DNA of 32,694 bases from PWHW01 sp964435025 (GTDB taxonomy: Bacteria; Patescibacteriota; Minisyncoccia; Minisyncoccales; PWPS01), in the NCBI GenBank assembly GCA_964435025.1, contig CAYSXL010000004.1, positions 1 to 32,694 on the forward strand, in the 5' to 3' direction. This document shows, in pieces, positions 7,744 to 15,232 of the stretch. A model generated the notes under the pieces. It was given only the letters and a program-made list of their open reading frames with translations, ran no database searches and was not told where the DNA came from. How positions within the stretch are numbered: position 1 is the first letter of the stretch; each line of letters opens with the position of its first letter. The position numbers and the translations under genes are program-made.

Positions 7744-8133
7744 TTATTTGGGGGGAGGTGTTCCTTTCTTTCCTGACCCGGCAACATTCCTTTTATTACC
7801 TCGTACCGTTCGGTTATTGGTTCTTGTGTTTTGTCCACGAACAGGAAGCCCCTTCTTGTGACGAACTCCCCTGTAACAATCGATTCTTTTTAGTCTGTCC
7901 ACACTATCTCTCCTCTCTCTGCGCAGTTCTCCCTCTGTTGTGTTTTCCTTTTCAATTATCTCCCGCAGTTTCTTTTCTTCATTATCGGTAAGTTCGGAAA
8001 CTCTTTTGGACTCATTAATCTTTGCCTTCTCTAATATTCCTTTACTGAGCGAGGGACCAATACCATAAACATAGGTAAGGGCAATTACCACTCTTTTCTC
8101 TTTTGGTATTGTTACTCCTGCTATTCTCGACAT
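7744..8133 (-). CDS. rpsM: 30S ribosomal protein S13
   Basis: uS13, 129 residues, slightly longer than E. coli (118). It lies in the 30S head and contacts tRNA and the 50S. Seen: MSRIAGVTIPKEKRVVIALT, YGIGPSLSKGILEKA (helix-two-turns-helix), RLKRIDCYRGVRHKKGLPVR, and GQNTRTNNRTVRGNKR near the C-terminus. The tail GSGKKGTPPPK is specific to this sequence. It is separated from rpmJ by repeat R2-c rather than directly adjacent as in most bacteria. No Shine-Dalgarno in the leader. Confidence 0.96.
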   Translation of the reverse strand: MSRIAGVTIPKEKRVVIALTYVYGIGPSLSKGILEKAKINESKRVSELTDNEEKKLREIIEKENTTEGELRRERRDSVDRLKRIDCYRGVRHKKGLPVRGQNTRTNNRTVRGNKRNVAGSGKKGTPPPK

Positions 8134-8140
8134 AAACTAT

Positions 8141-8274
8141 AAAGATACAATTACTTAAGATACAAGAGACAAGCAAATCACAACTTTCAATTACAAAATA
8201 ACCAAACAGCCTTTTGAAATTTGTTAAATTGGTTATTGGTTATTGTTTGTTTCTTGTTTTCTTGTTTCTTGGTT
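8141..8274. repeat. R2-family inverted heptad repeat (R2-c)
   Basis: Between rpmJ and rpsM. Left arm words AAGATAC, AAGAGAC, AAGCAAA. The central part CAAACAGCC...TTTTGAAATTTG is followed by a right arm TTGGTTATTGGTTATTG, TTTGTTTCTTG, TTTTCTTGTTTCTTG. Same architecture as R2-b and R2-d. Confidence 0.8.
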
Positions 8275-8288
8275 ATTTTTTATTTTTA

Positions 8289-8402
8289 TTATCCTTGTTT
8301 TTGTTTATGTTTCTTGTTCTTGCAAATGACATAAACTCGGCCCTTGCGCCGAACTATTTTGCAGCTCCTACAAATTTTCTTAACTGAAGATTGGACTCTC
8401 AC
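8289..8402 (-). CDS. rpmJ: 50S ribosomal protein L36
   Basis: bL36, 37 residues, begins with GTG at 8400-8402 and ends with TAA at 8289-8291. Reads MRVQSSVKKICRSCKIVRRK (first 20), then GRVYVIC and a basic tail HKQKQG. The zinc ribbon ligands C11, C14, C27 and H32 are all present, the zinc-binding C+ form. The start is decided by homology, since L36 almost always begins M-K/R-V. The GTG is abutted directly by AGAGGA. The frame is open upstream to the infA TAA with no ATG. The position between infA and rpsM is the conserved one. It is easy to miss because it is short and GTG-started. Confidence 0.94.
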   Translation of the reverse strand: MRVQSSVKKICRSCKIVRRKGRVYVICKNKKHKQKQG

Positions 8403-8462
8403 TCCTCTAAGAATTGTTTTTATATAGGCAAAGCTAATTTCAAACAGTTCCTCTTTCTTTAT

Positions 8463-8675
8463 TTATCCTCTGTAAACGATTCTGCCTTTGGTTTTGTCAT
8501 ACTCGTTCATTTCCACCGTTACACTATCGCCCGGAAGAACTTTTATCCGATGCATCCTTAACCTCCCCGCCAAATGGGCGTTAATTTCCTCCCCGCTCTC
8601 CATTCTAACCCGAAAATGTGTGTCGGGCAGCGCTTCCAAGACTACTCCTTTTTGTTTATTATTGTTAGAACTCAT
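8463..8675 (-). CDS. infA: translation initiation factor IF-1
   Basis: IF-1, 70 residues, a single OB-fold that occupies the A site of the 30S subunit during initiation. Seen: KGVVLEALPDTHFRVRMESG, AHLAGRLRMHRIKVLPGDSV, then TVEMNEYDKTKGRIVYRG, which match the family nearly end to end; the usual C-terminal R is replaced by G. In many bacteria it follows map directly; here four other genes (galT-like, tpiA, alaS, a membrane protein) lie between. It is followed by rpmJ 60 nt downstream. The leader is short, with no Shine-Dalgarno. Confidence 0.97.
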   Translation of the reverse strand: MSSNNNKQKGVVLEALPDTHFRVRMESGEEINAHLAGRLRMHRIKVLPGDSVTVEMNEYDKTKGRIVYRG

Positions 8676-8702
8676 TTACAGGGCGTAAGAATAACAAGTT
8701 TT

Positions 8703-9911
8703 TTAATTTTTGTCAAACTCGAGACTTATCTTTATCCTCTCCGGAACACCGGAAACCCGGGATATTCCAAAGGGGAAGTTTTTCATTTCCACCTCTTCAA
8801 TATCCGCTTTTTCTCTTATTTTCTCTTCCGCTTCTTCAAATGATATACCGACGATATCTCTTTTTAATGAATCTTTGTCAATGTCCTCGTATATTTCTCC
8901 CTTAAAGCTCAAAACTACATCCGCCTCCCTGTCTTCAAAATTCATTCTGGAAAACTTATACTCCACCTCTTCCGTTTCTCTTCTCCACGTTTTCCCTTCG
9001 GGTAAAAATCCTTTAATAAAATTTTCCGTATCCTCTTTGCTTGTCGCAATAACTTTAATCTCTACGGTAAGTTCAAAATGAAAACTCTCTTCATCTTCCT
9101 CGCTTTCTTCCGTTTTACGTTCAACTACATCCATTGTAAATTGAGTGTTGTTATCGAGAAAATAATCTTCCCCGTACTCTTCCCTCATTCTACTTATTCC
9201 TTCTTCCAGAAGATCTTCCCCCATCTCCATCTCCACTCTTCTCATTTCTTCCTCGCTTAAATAAGGTATTTCTTCAAGAGAGCCTTCTTTTGTCAACGTA
9301 AAAGATTCTCCCTTTACCCGACCATAGATATTGGTTCCCTCAAGTCCGGGCAGAGCAAATTTTGAGTCAGAAGAAACATTGTATTCTTCTCCCGCTTCGG
9401 AAGCAATTACTTCAACATCAACACATCCATCGTTGTTTCTTCTCGCAGGAATAACGAAAGCCTCTTCCGCCAGAAAAAGCTTTCCCTCATCGGAAACAAA
9501 TCTGGTCCCCTCTCTGTAATTAGCGGGACTATCACTGTAATCCTGACAAACTTCTATTTCGCCTTCCGTTTTTTCTTCCACAATTCTTCTTTCTTCTATG
9601 GGAAATTCTCTTTTTTCGGCAACCGTTTTGCTTTGCATTACGCCTCTAATCTCCCCTTCTCTCACAGACCCTAATGCCCGTACTAAAATATCTTTTTCTT
9701 CCGAAAAAGTACTTAAAGCGGGTTTTATCGTAATTCTCGTCTGATAAGCCGTATAATAAAAGTATCCCCCTAAAATAGCGACAAGCAAAACACCAAGAAG
9801 AAGCCACTGCTTTCCGTGTTGAGGAAGTTTTTCTTTAGAGAGGCTCTGTTTTCCCCCTCTTTTTTCTTCTTTTTCTTTGGGCTGATAAATATCAACTACT
9901 TTTTCTGTCAT
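8703..9911 (-). CDS. baseplate-J-like single-pass membrane protein
   Basis: 402 residues, function unknown. Seen: a basic, Lys/Glu-rich N-terminal tail (1-34) with no signal cleavage motif, one membrane segment at about 36-53 (WLLLGVLLVAILGGYFYY), then a large, acidic domain predicted outside the cell by the positive-inside rule. Residues ~115-195 resemble a baseplate-J/gp47 module: YREGTRFVSDEGKLF, VDVEVIASEAGEEYNVSSDS and FALPGLEGT. Two Cys (C122, C163) could form a disulfide. I recall this type of membrane protein as common in CPR genomes, where it is labelled baseplate J from domain similarity; no phage tail genes are nearby. It lies between alaS and infA, 34 nt and 27 nt from them. A surface role is inference. 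Confidence 0.7.
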   Translation of the reverse strand: MTEKVVDIYQPKEKEEKRGGKQSLSKEKLPQHGKQWLLLGVLLVAILGGYFYYTAYQTRITIKPALSTFSEEKDILVRALGSVREGEIRGVMQSKTVAEKREFPIEERRIVEEKTEGEIEVCQDYSDSPANYREGTRFVSDEGKLFLAEEAFVIPARRNNDGCVDVEVIASEAGEEYNVSSDSKFALPGLEGTNIYGRVKGESFTLTKEGSLEEIPYLSEEEMRRVEMEMGEDLLEEGISRMREEYGEDYFLDNNTQFTMDVVERKTEESEEDEESFHFELTVEIKVIATSKEDTENFIKGFLPEGKTWRRETEEVEYKFSRMNFEDREADVVLSFKGEIYEDIDKDSLKRDIVGISFEEAEEKIREKADIEEVEMKNFPFGISRVSGVPERIKISLEFDKN

Positions 9912-9945
9912 AGCATTATCAATTTAATCTTATTTTACAAAAATA

Positions 9946-11814
9946 TCAAGTAAGTTTCGCCTTTATTCTTCTCACGCCTGCAGAGGATGACTCTTCTTTC
10001 TTGATGGAAAATTTGCCAAGCATAGAAGTTCTTTCAACATGAGGTCCACTGCAAATTTCTCTGGAAAAGATATTTCCTTTTTCGTCTTTTACCGAATAGA
10101 CCGAAACATTTTGCGGATACTTTTCCTCAAAAGACATTAAAACTCCGGAATTTCTCGCTTCCTCGAAATCCATCTCCTCCTTTTCCACTTTCATGTCTTT
10201 TTCAATGACGCTATTAACTAAATCCTCTACTTTTTTTATTTCCTCTTTTGTAAGCTTTTTTTCGTAAGAAAAATCAAACCTTAACCGGTCCGCGTTAATA
10301 TTACTTCCCTTTTGTGTGACCTCTTCTCCAAGAACTTTTCTGAGTGAAGCAAGGAGAAGATGTGTTGCGGTATGCAATTTAACCGTTTCTTCTCCTTTAT
10401 CGGAAAGCCCGCTCTTAAAAACGCCCGCGGAAAGTTCTCTGGAAAGTTCTTTGTGTTTTTCCATCTCTTTTAAAAATCCATCTTTATCGATATCTTGCCC
10501 CCTCTCGCTCGCAAGCTCCTGTGTAAGCTCTATAGGAAATCCGTATGTCTGATAAAGAAAGGCGGCGCTCTCTCCACTAATAATTTTTTTATCCTTCATT
10601 TTTTCAAACTCTTTAAGCCCCCTCTCCAAAGTTTTTTGAAAAACTTTCTCTTCTTTATTTATCTCTTCATAGATATAGGAAGAATTTCGTTCAAGCTCGG
10701 GATACGTTTCTTTATAAATTTCAATGACCTCTTTCGCTACATCCTCAATCCAGTTTCGGGAACCGATGCCCAGCTGTTTTCCGTGCCTTATCGCTCTTCT
10801 TATGAGTCTTCTGACAAAATATCCTTGCTCCTTATTTGCGGGAGCAACTCCCCTTTCGTCCCCAATAATGAAGGTGGCCGCTTTTATGTGATCGGCAATA
10901 ACTTCAAACGACCTCACCCTCTCTCTATACGAATATGAAGAAAGTTTCTCTATTTTCTTTATTATCGGCAAAAAAATATCGGCCTCAAAAATACTGGATT
11001 TCCCTTGGCAAATCATTGCCAGCCTCTCAAGTCCTCCTCCAAAATCAACATTCTTCTGCGGTAATTTATTAAACCCGTTCTCTTTTTTAATAAACTCTAT
11101 AAAAACACTATTACCTATTTCGATGAATCTTCCACAATCACAATTAATATGGCAGGTTTCATTTTTCCAGAGAGAATTTTTATGATGACCCATATCTTCC
11201 CCGAGATCGTAAAAAATCTCGCTATCGGGACCTCCCGGCTCATCAAGGGGCATATTTTCCGGAGGACCGGAGCGAGACCACCAATTATCTTTATCCGGAT
11301 AATAGAAAATACGTCCATTTCCCATTCCCTCCTTTTCCGCCATATCAACATCCTCCGCGTCAATTCCTCTTTCTTTAAAAAGTTTTTTCCATATTTCCAC
11401 CGACTCGGTATCTCGCTCAACCCCTATTTCGGGGTTCCCTCTGTATACGGTAACATAGAGTCTTTCCGGTTGAATCCCCAGCTCATCAACAAAAAAATTA
11501 AAAATGAAGGGAAGTTGTTCTTCTTTAAAGTAATCGCCAAGAGACCAGTTCCCGAGCATCTCGAAAAAAGTAGTGTGCCGCATATCTCCCACTTCTTCAA
11601 TATCATCACTTCGAAAACACTTTTGGAAATTAACAAGTCTTTTCCCTTCCGGATGTTTCTCTCCCAGTAAATAAGGGACAAGAGGAAACATTCCCGAATT
11701 TACAAAAAGAAGGGTTGAGTCCTTTTCGGGAATAAGCGAAGAAGAAGGAATATCCACGTGTCCTCTCTGCTTATAAAAATCCAAAAACTTTTTTCTTATT
11801 TCTTCCGTTCTCAT
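9946..11814 (-). CDS. alaS: alanyl-tRNA synthetase, short form with editing domain
   Basis: Class II synthetase, 622 residues against ~875 in E. coli. Seen: catalytic core with FLDFYKQRGHVDIPSSSLIP, the motif-2 region FRSDDIEEVGDMRHTTFFEM (67-86), DEPGGPDSEIFYDLG, motif-3 FGGGLERLAMI (258-268), and the tRNA-recognition block. The editing domain is complete in its metal ligands: HTATH (H481, H485) and C588/H592 in CSGPH, so mischarged Ser/Gly-tRNA(Ala) could be cleared. The C-Ala/DHHA1 domain is absent. A Cys cluster (C221, C225, C227) is an added feature of this form. The ATG overlaps the tpiA TGA by 4 nt (ATGA), indicating coupled translation. Confidence 0.96.
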   Translation of the reverse strand: MRTEEIRKKFLDFYKQRGHVDIPSSSLIPEKDSTLLFVNSGMFPLVPYLLGEKHPEGKRLVNFQKCFRSDDIEEVGDMRHTTFFEMLGNWSLGDYFKEEQLPFIFNFFVDELGIQPERLYVTVYRGNPEIGVERDTESVEIWKKLFKERGIDAEDVDMAEKEGMGNGRIFYYPDKDNWWSRSGPPENMPLDEPGGPDSEIFYDLGEDMGHHKNSLWKNETCHINCDCGRFIEIGNSVFIEFIKKENGFNKLPQKNVDFGGGLERLAMICQGKSSIFEADIFLPIIKKIEKLSSYSYRERVRSFEVIADHIKAATFIIGDERGVAPANKEQGYFVRRLIRRAIRHGKQLGIGSRNWIEDVAKEVIEIYKETYPELERNSSYIYEEINKEEKVFQKTLERGLKEFEKMKDKKIISGESAAFLYQTYGFPIELTQELASERGQDIDKDGFLKEMEKHKELSRELSAGVFKSGLSDKGEETVKLHTATHLLLASLRKVLGEEVTQKGSNINADRLRFDFSYEKKLTKEEIKKVEDLVNSVIEKDMKVEKEEMDFEEARNSGVLMSFEEKYPQNVSVYSVKDEKGNIFSREICSGPHVERTSMLGKFSIKKEESSSAGVRRIKAKLT

Positions 11815-12530
11815 ATTCTTTCCACTATCTTTTTAAATTTTTCCGGCTTAAGAGAAGCTCCTCCCACAAGAAGGCCGTCAAACCGAGCTTCCTCTATATA
11901 ATTTATACAATTTTTTTCATCTACACTGCCCCCGTAAAGTACCGGGATGTCTCCGTATTTGGAGCCCATCTTGGAAAGCACGCTTCTTATAAAAACCCTC
12001 CTCTTCGCCGCCAAATCTACCTCGCAAGCCTTTCCTGTTCCGATAGCAAAAAGAGGTTCATAGGCTATAACAACTTCCTTGCGAACCGATACACCTTCCA
12101 ATCCCTCTAAAAGTTGCTCTTTTATTACCTCGCTTGCCCCCTCTTTTTTCTCTTCTCCAACACACAAGATGGGGGTCAGTCCCGCAGAAAGGGCAGCTTT
12201 CATCTTTTGGTTTATTTGACTGCCGGTTTCCTTTAGCACGCTCCTTCTCTCTGAATGACCTAAAATAACGTACCGACAGCCTAAATCCTTTAACATGGAA
12301 GGGGAAATCTCTCCCGTAAAAGAGCCCTTTCCCGTTGCCGGGTTTTTAAAAAAACAATCTTGCGCTCCGAGAGTAGCCTTCTTACCAAACGGAACAAAGA
12401 GAAAAGGTGGACATACCACAACTTCACATTTTGTTTCCGCTATCTTTTCAGCCCCCGCGAAAAGCTCTTTTGCTTCTTTTAGGGTGGCCGGATTCATTTT
12501 CCAGTTGGCAACAATAAGAGGAAGTTTCAT
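11811..12530 (-). CDS. tpiA: triosephosphate isomerase
   Basis: Interconverts dihydroxyacetone phosphate and glyceraldehyde 3-phosphate in glycolysis. 239 residues, slightly under the usual ~250. Catalytic residues present: K11 in VANWKMN, H92 in LGHSERR, E158 in AYEPLFAIGTG (Leu-Phe where most have Val/Ile-Trp). The phosphate-binding loop is LYGGSV near residue 207, followed by GLLVGGASLK. It overlaps alaS by 4 nt. Repeat R1-A separates it from the galT-like gene. The ATG at 12530 has an A/T leader coming from that repeat, with no Shine-Dalgarno. It is a metabolic gene placed inside the ribosomal run. Confidence 0.97.
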   Translation of the reverse strand: MKLPLIVANWKMNPATLKEAKELFAGAEKIAETKCEVVVCPPFLFVPFGKKATLGAQDCFFKNPATGKGSFTGEISPSMLKDLGCRYVILGHSERRSVLKETGSQINQKMKAALSAGLTPILCVGEEKKEGASEVIKEQLLEGLEGVSVRKEVVIAYEPLFAIGTGKACEVDLAAKRRVFIRSVLSKMGSKYGDIPVLYGGSVDEKNCINYIEEARFDGLLVGGASLKPEKFKKIVERI

Positions 12531-12537
12531 AGAATAT

Positions 12538-12610
12538 AATTAAATTACAAATTCAAAATTCAAATGTTTAAAATACAAAACGTTTGGTGCTTTAAATTTG
12601 TAATTTAATT
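12538..12610. repeat. R1-family inverted heptad repeat, no insertion (R1-A)
   Basis: Gap between galT-like gene and tpiA. Left arm AATTAAATTACAAATT is matched exactly by the inverse on the right (AATTTGTAATTTAATT). Left arm heptads AAATTAC AAATTCA AAATTCA. The loop carries AAACGTTTGG. At the point where R1-B and R1-C hold the 77-bp element, this copy reads ATGTTTAAAATAC with nothing inserted. Confidence 0.88.
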
Positions 12611-12638
12611 GCGCGGTTTCGAGTCTAGAATTTTATAA

Positions 12639-13679
12639 TTATTGTTCTCTCAAATATTCCGCTGCTTTTTCAGGTTTAATGGTGGATATCTCCATCCGCG
12701 CTCCGAGTTCAAATCCCGCCCAAATGGAGGTTTTGGGGAGTATCGTCCAGTGCCAATGGTAATAACCGTGGTCCATTCCATCAGAAGGAGCACAATGAAG
12801 ATAAAAGTTATAAGGAGGGTCATTTAAACCTTTATATATTTTAGAGAGAGCAACCGAGAAGGCATCGGCCAAAAGATCCATCTCTTCCTCGGTTATGTTC
12901 TCGAAATATGCCAGGTGTTTTTTGGGAGAAACAATGGTCTGAAAAGCGGCTTTGGAAGCAAAAGGGCACAGGACGAGAAAAAGATCATTCTCGTAAATAA
13001 TTCTCTCTCGCCTCTCCATTTCCCATTCGTTCATCTGGCAGTATATGCAGTTTTTTTTGCCCTCGTAGTAGTCCCTGCTTTTTGCAAGCGCTTTATTAAG
13101 ATCAACATCAACAAGGGGCGTGGTCAGTATCTGGGAATGAGGATGGGTAATGGAAGCACCCGCCTCCTTTCCATGATTATGAAAGATAGAAACATAATTC
13201 ACGTGCTTTTTCTTCTGCAGTTCGCAATATCTCTGCTTGTAAAGCGCAAGCACTTCCCGAACCTTCTCCACCGGAAGCTCCCCTAGAGATTTATGGTGGT
13301 CTCTTGTTACCACCACTTCGTGATACCCTACGGCGTTCATCGTCTGGTAAAGGCTGTTCTCTTTTCTTTTTTCCAATTTGTCGGAAGGAAGAAAGGCCGG
13401 ATATTTGTTAGGTATAGATACCGCGCTCCAGTTATCGGAAAAACTCTCTACCTCCTTCCCGTTTTCAAATACGGAGAGAGCGTTCTCCAAGTTTTTGCGG
13501 TCGCAAAAAGGGCAGTCTTCTTCTGAAGATTCTTCTTTATCCCTCTCTTCTTCCTTAAACATCTCCGGGCGCTTGGCTCTGCCCGAAGCCACCACCACCC
13601 AATCGCCTGATGAGAAGTCGTAACGCAGTTCCGACGGAAACTCTTCTTTTTCTTTTTCTTCTTTATTTTCTTCGTTCAT
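12639..13679 (-). CDS. galT: galactose-1-phosphate uridylyltransferase family protein (HIT superfamily)
   Basis: 346 residues from the ATG at 13679; an in-frame start 12 codons upstream adds only an AT-derived segment. GalT enzymes swap UMP between UDP-glucose and galactose 1-phosphate. Seen: zinc-type pairs C56-C59 (CPFC) and CIYC near residue 215, FHNHGKEAGASITHPHSQIL with the active-site H179-P-H181, and GYYHWHWTILP with WAGFELG in the C-terminal half. The length and motifs match GalT, but ADP-glucose phosphorylase-like enzymes share the fold, so the substrate is uncertain. A Lys/Glu-rich N-terminal tail of ~12 residues is present. The gene is bounded by R1-A and R1-B in the same orientation, unlike its tightly packed neighbours. 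No galK or galE is visible nearby. Confidence 0.78.
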   Translation of the reverse strand: MNEENKEEKEKEEFPSELRYDFSSGDWVVVASGRAKRPEMFKEEERDKEESSEEDCPFCDRKNLENALSVFENGKEVESFSDNWSAVSIPNKYPAFLPSDKLEKRKENSLYQTMNAVGYHEVVVTRDHHKSLGELPVEKVREVLALYKQRYCELQKKKHVNYVSIFHNHGKEAGASITHPHSQILTTPLVDVDLNKALAKSRDYYEGKKNCIYCQMNEWEMERRERIIYENDLFLVLCPFASKAAFQTIVSPKKHLAYFENITEEEMDLLADAFSVALSKIYKGLNDPPYNFYLHCAPSDGMDHGYYHWHWTILPKTSIWAGFELGARMEISTIKPEKAAEYLREQ

Positions 13680-13721
13680 ATGGACTATTATATAGAAATT
13701 TATACTAAAATTCAAACAACC

Positions 13722-13901
13722 AAATTAAATTACAAATTCAAAATTACAAATCACAAATAATATCAAAATTCAAATGTTCAACCCCGTTAGAAATTTAATT
13801 AATGAACGTTAATGACAGTATAAGTTTCTATAATTAAAAGTGGTAGCTTCTAACGGGGTCAAAATACAAAACGTTTGGTGTTTTAAATTTGTAATTTAAT
13901 T
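13722..13901. repeat. R1-family inverted heptad repeat with inserted element (R1-B)
   Basis: Between map and the galT-like gene. Left arm heptads AAATTAC AAATTCA AAATTAC AAATCAC AAATAAT; right arm TTTTAAATTTGTAATTTAATT. The loop is interrupted by the 77-bp element at 13782-13858. The right arm includes the map stop codon (13896-13898). Confidence 0.88.
13782..13858. mobile_element. 77-bp MITE-like element, copy 1
   Basis: Terminal inverted repeats CCCCGTTAGAA / TTCTAACGGGG (11 bp, perfect), internal inverted pair TTTAATTA / TAATTAAA, no coding capacity. Flanked on both sides by TCAA (13778-13781, 13859-13862), a likely target duplication. It differs from the copy at 30898-30974 at one base of 77. 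Confidence 0.8.
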
Positions 13902-14648
13902 ATTCCGGTCCGTTAGTACTTCGCATCCTTTTTCCGTTACCGCCATCGTATGTTCAAAGTGCGCGGAAAGAGATTCATCAGCGGTTTTAATTCCCGTGCC
14001 GTCTTTCTCGTAGGTGGTTTTTGTGCTTCCCGTAGAGAGCATCGGCTCAATACAAAAAACCATCCCTTCTTCTATTTTCAAGCCCTTGTGTCTTTTCCCT
14101 TGATTAAGTATTTGAGGTTCTTCGTGTATATTTTTCCCTATGCCATGTCCGCAAAGTCCCTCTACCAAGAAAAAGCCGCTTTTTTCGATATGACGCTCTA
14201 TTGTATTCCCTACATCTCCAAGTGTATTCCCCGGCCTTACTTTTTTTATGCCCCGTTTTAAGGCCTTTTTTGTTTCCCTTATCAGTCTCATTTTTTCTCC
14301 CTCTACTTCGCCAACAGGGACTGTGGCCGCCATATCGGTATGAAACCCTTTAAAGAAAAACCCTAAGTCAAGAGAAAGAACATCCCCTTTCCTTAGCTCA
14401 TACTCCGAAGGAGACCCGTGGACAATGACTTCGTTAACGCTCGTACAAAGCGCAGCGGGAAATCCACGATAATTTTTAAAAGAAGGCTTCCCTTTTGCTT
14501 CCTCAATAAGCCTTTCAGCATATTCGTTTAAAAATGACGTAGTGATTCCGGGAGAGACCTTTTCCTTTATTTTCTCCATTATTTCCGCCAATATCATTCC
14601 TCCTTCTTTCATTTTTTCTATATCTTTTTTTGCCTTTATGAGTGTCAT
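13896..14648 (-). CDS. map: type I methionine aminopeptidase
   Basis: Removes the N-terminal Met from nascent proteins. 250 residues, the usual length for the one-domain form. All five metal ligands are seen: D94 (LSLDLGF), D105 (HTDMA), H168 (GHGIG), E201 (IEPM) and E232 (FEHTM), plus H78 of VHG in the substrate pocket. The ATG overlaps the upstream adenylate kinase stop by 4 nt. secY-adk-map order is the classical end of the spc operon. The stop codon lies inside the right arm of repeat R1-B. Confidence 0.97.
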   Translation of the reverse strand: MTLIKAKKDIEKMKEGGMILAEIMEKIKEKVSPGITTSFLNEYAERLIEEAKGKPSFKNYRGFPAALCTSVNEVIVHGSPSEYELRKGDVLSLDLGFFFKGFHTDMAATVPVGEVEGEKMRLIRETKKALKRGIKKVRPGNTLGDVGNTIERHIEKSGFFLVEGLCGHGIGKNIHEEPQILNQGKRHKGLKIEEGMVFCIEPMLSTGSTKTTYEKDGTGIKTADESLSAHFEHTMAVTEKGCEVLTDRNN

Positions 14649-15232
14649 TTTTTATTGAAAAAATCGTTTATTTTTTCTCTGAGCTCCCTGTCCACTTCTT
14701 CCACCGACTGCTCTCCGTTTATCTCTAATAAAACTCCTTTCTTTTTGTAATAATTAATAACGGGATTAACTTCTTTCTTAAACCACCTAAGCCTTTCTTT
14801 TATTTCTTCTTTATTATCATCACTCCTTCCCCTTTTCCCGAGCCTGAGCTGCGCCTCTTTTTCGCTTACTTTAATATAACAGGCACAAAAGTTATTTTGC
14901 CACCCAAACATATCCATTACTTCGTCAAGCATATGCGCTTCGTAAAGTTTTCTGGGATTACCGTCAAACAACACTCCCTTCACCTGCTTTTTGTGAAATT
15001 CAATGAGTCTGGGCATCCACAGATAAAAAACCAAAGGAGTGGGAATAAGCCCACCCCTTTTTAAACTTGCTTTAATTTTTCCTCCGATAAAATCCTCTTT
15101 CTCGGCCCTCTTGCGAAGCATCTCCCCCGTATTTATGACAGAAAATCCATTTCTCTTTTTTAAGATTCCAATCTGAGTTCCTTTTCCGCATCCGGGACGC
15201 CCAATAATGGAAATAATTTTAAACTTCTTCAT
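14645..15232 (-). CDS. adk: adenylate kinase family protein, short-LID type
   Basis: Nucleoside monophosphate kinase, 195 residues. Seen: P-loop IGRPGCGKGTQIG (10-22), NMP-binding NTGEMLRKRA, GVLFDGNPRKLYEA (DG.PR motif, Asn where Phe is usual), and RLGKRGRSDD followed by a helix with ERLRWFKKEVNPV. The LID is short, without a zinc finger. It overlaps both neighbours by 4 nt (ATGA at each end) and is thus translationally coupled between a second adk-like gene and map. AMP is the likely substrate by family and context. Two such genes in tandem is unusual; one may prefer another nucleotide. Confidence 0.88.
   Translation of the reverse strand: MKKFKIISIIGRPGCGKGTQIGILKKRNGFSVINTGEMLRKRAEKEDFIGGKIKASLKRGGLIPTPLVFYLWMPRLIEFHKKQVKGVLFDGNPRKLYEAHMLDEVMDMFGWQNNFCACYIKVSEKEAQLRLGKRGRSDDNKEEIKERLRWFKKEVNPVINYYKKKGVLLEINGEQSVEEVDRELREKINDFFNKK

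Noticed and set aside
12611..12630. tRNA 3' fragment or attachment site (GGTTTCGAGTCTAGA)
   Set aside because: Only this short T-arm-like string is present. No acceptor stem or anticodon arm can be drawn in the adjacent repeat.
13680..13715. Longer start of the galT-like gene
   Set aside because: It adds a hydrophobic AT-derived peptide (MNFSINFYIIVH) not found in the family. I cannot exclude it completely.
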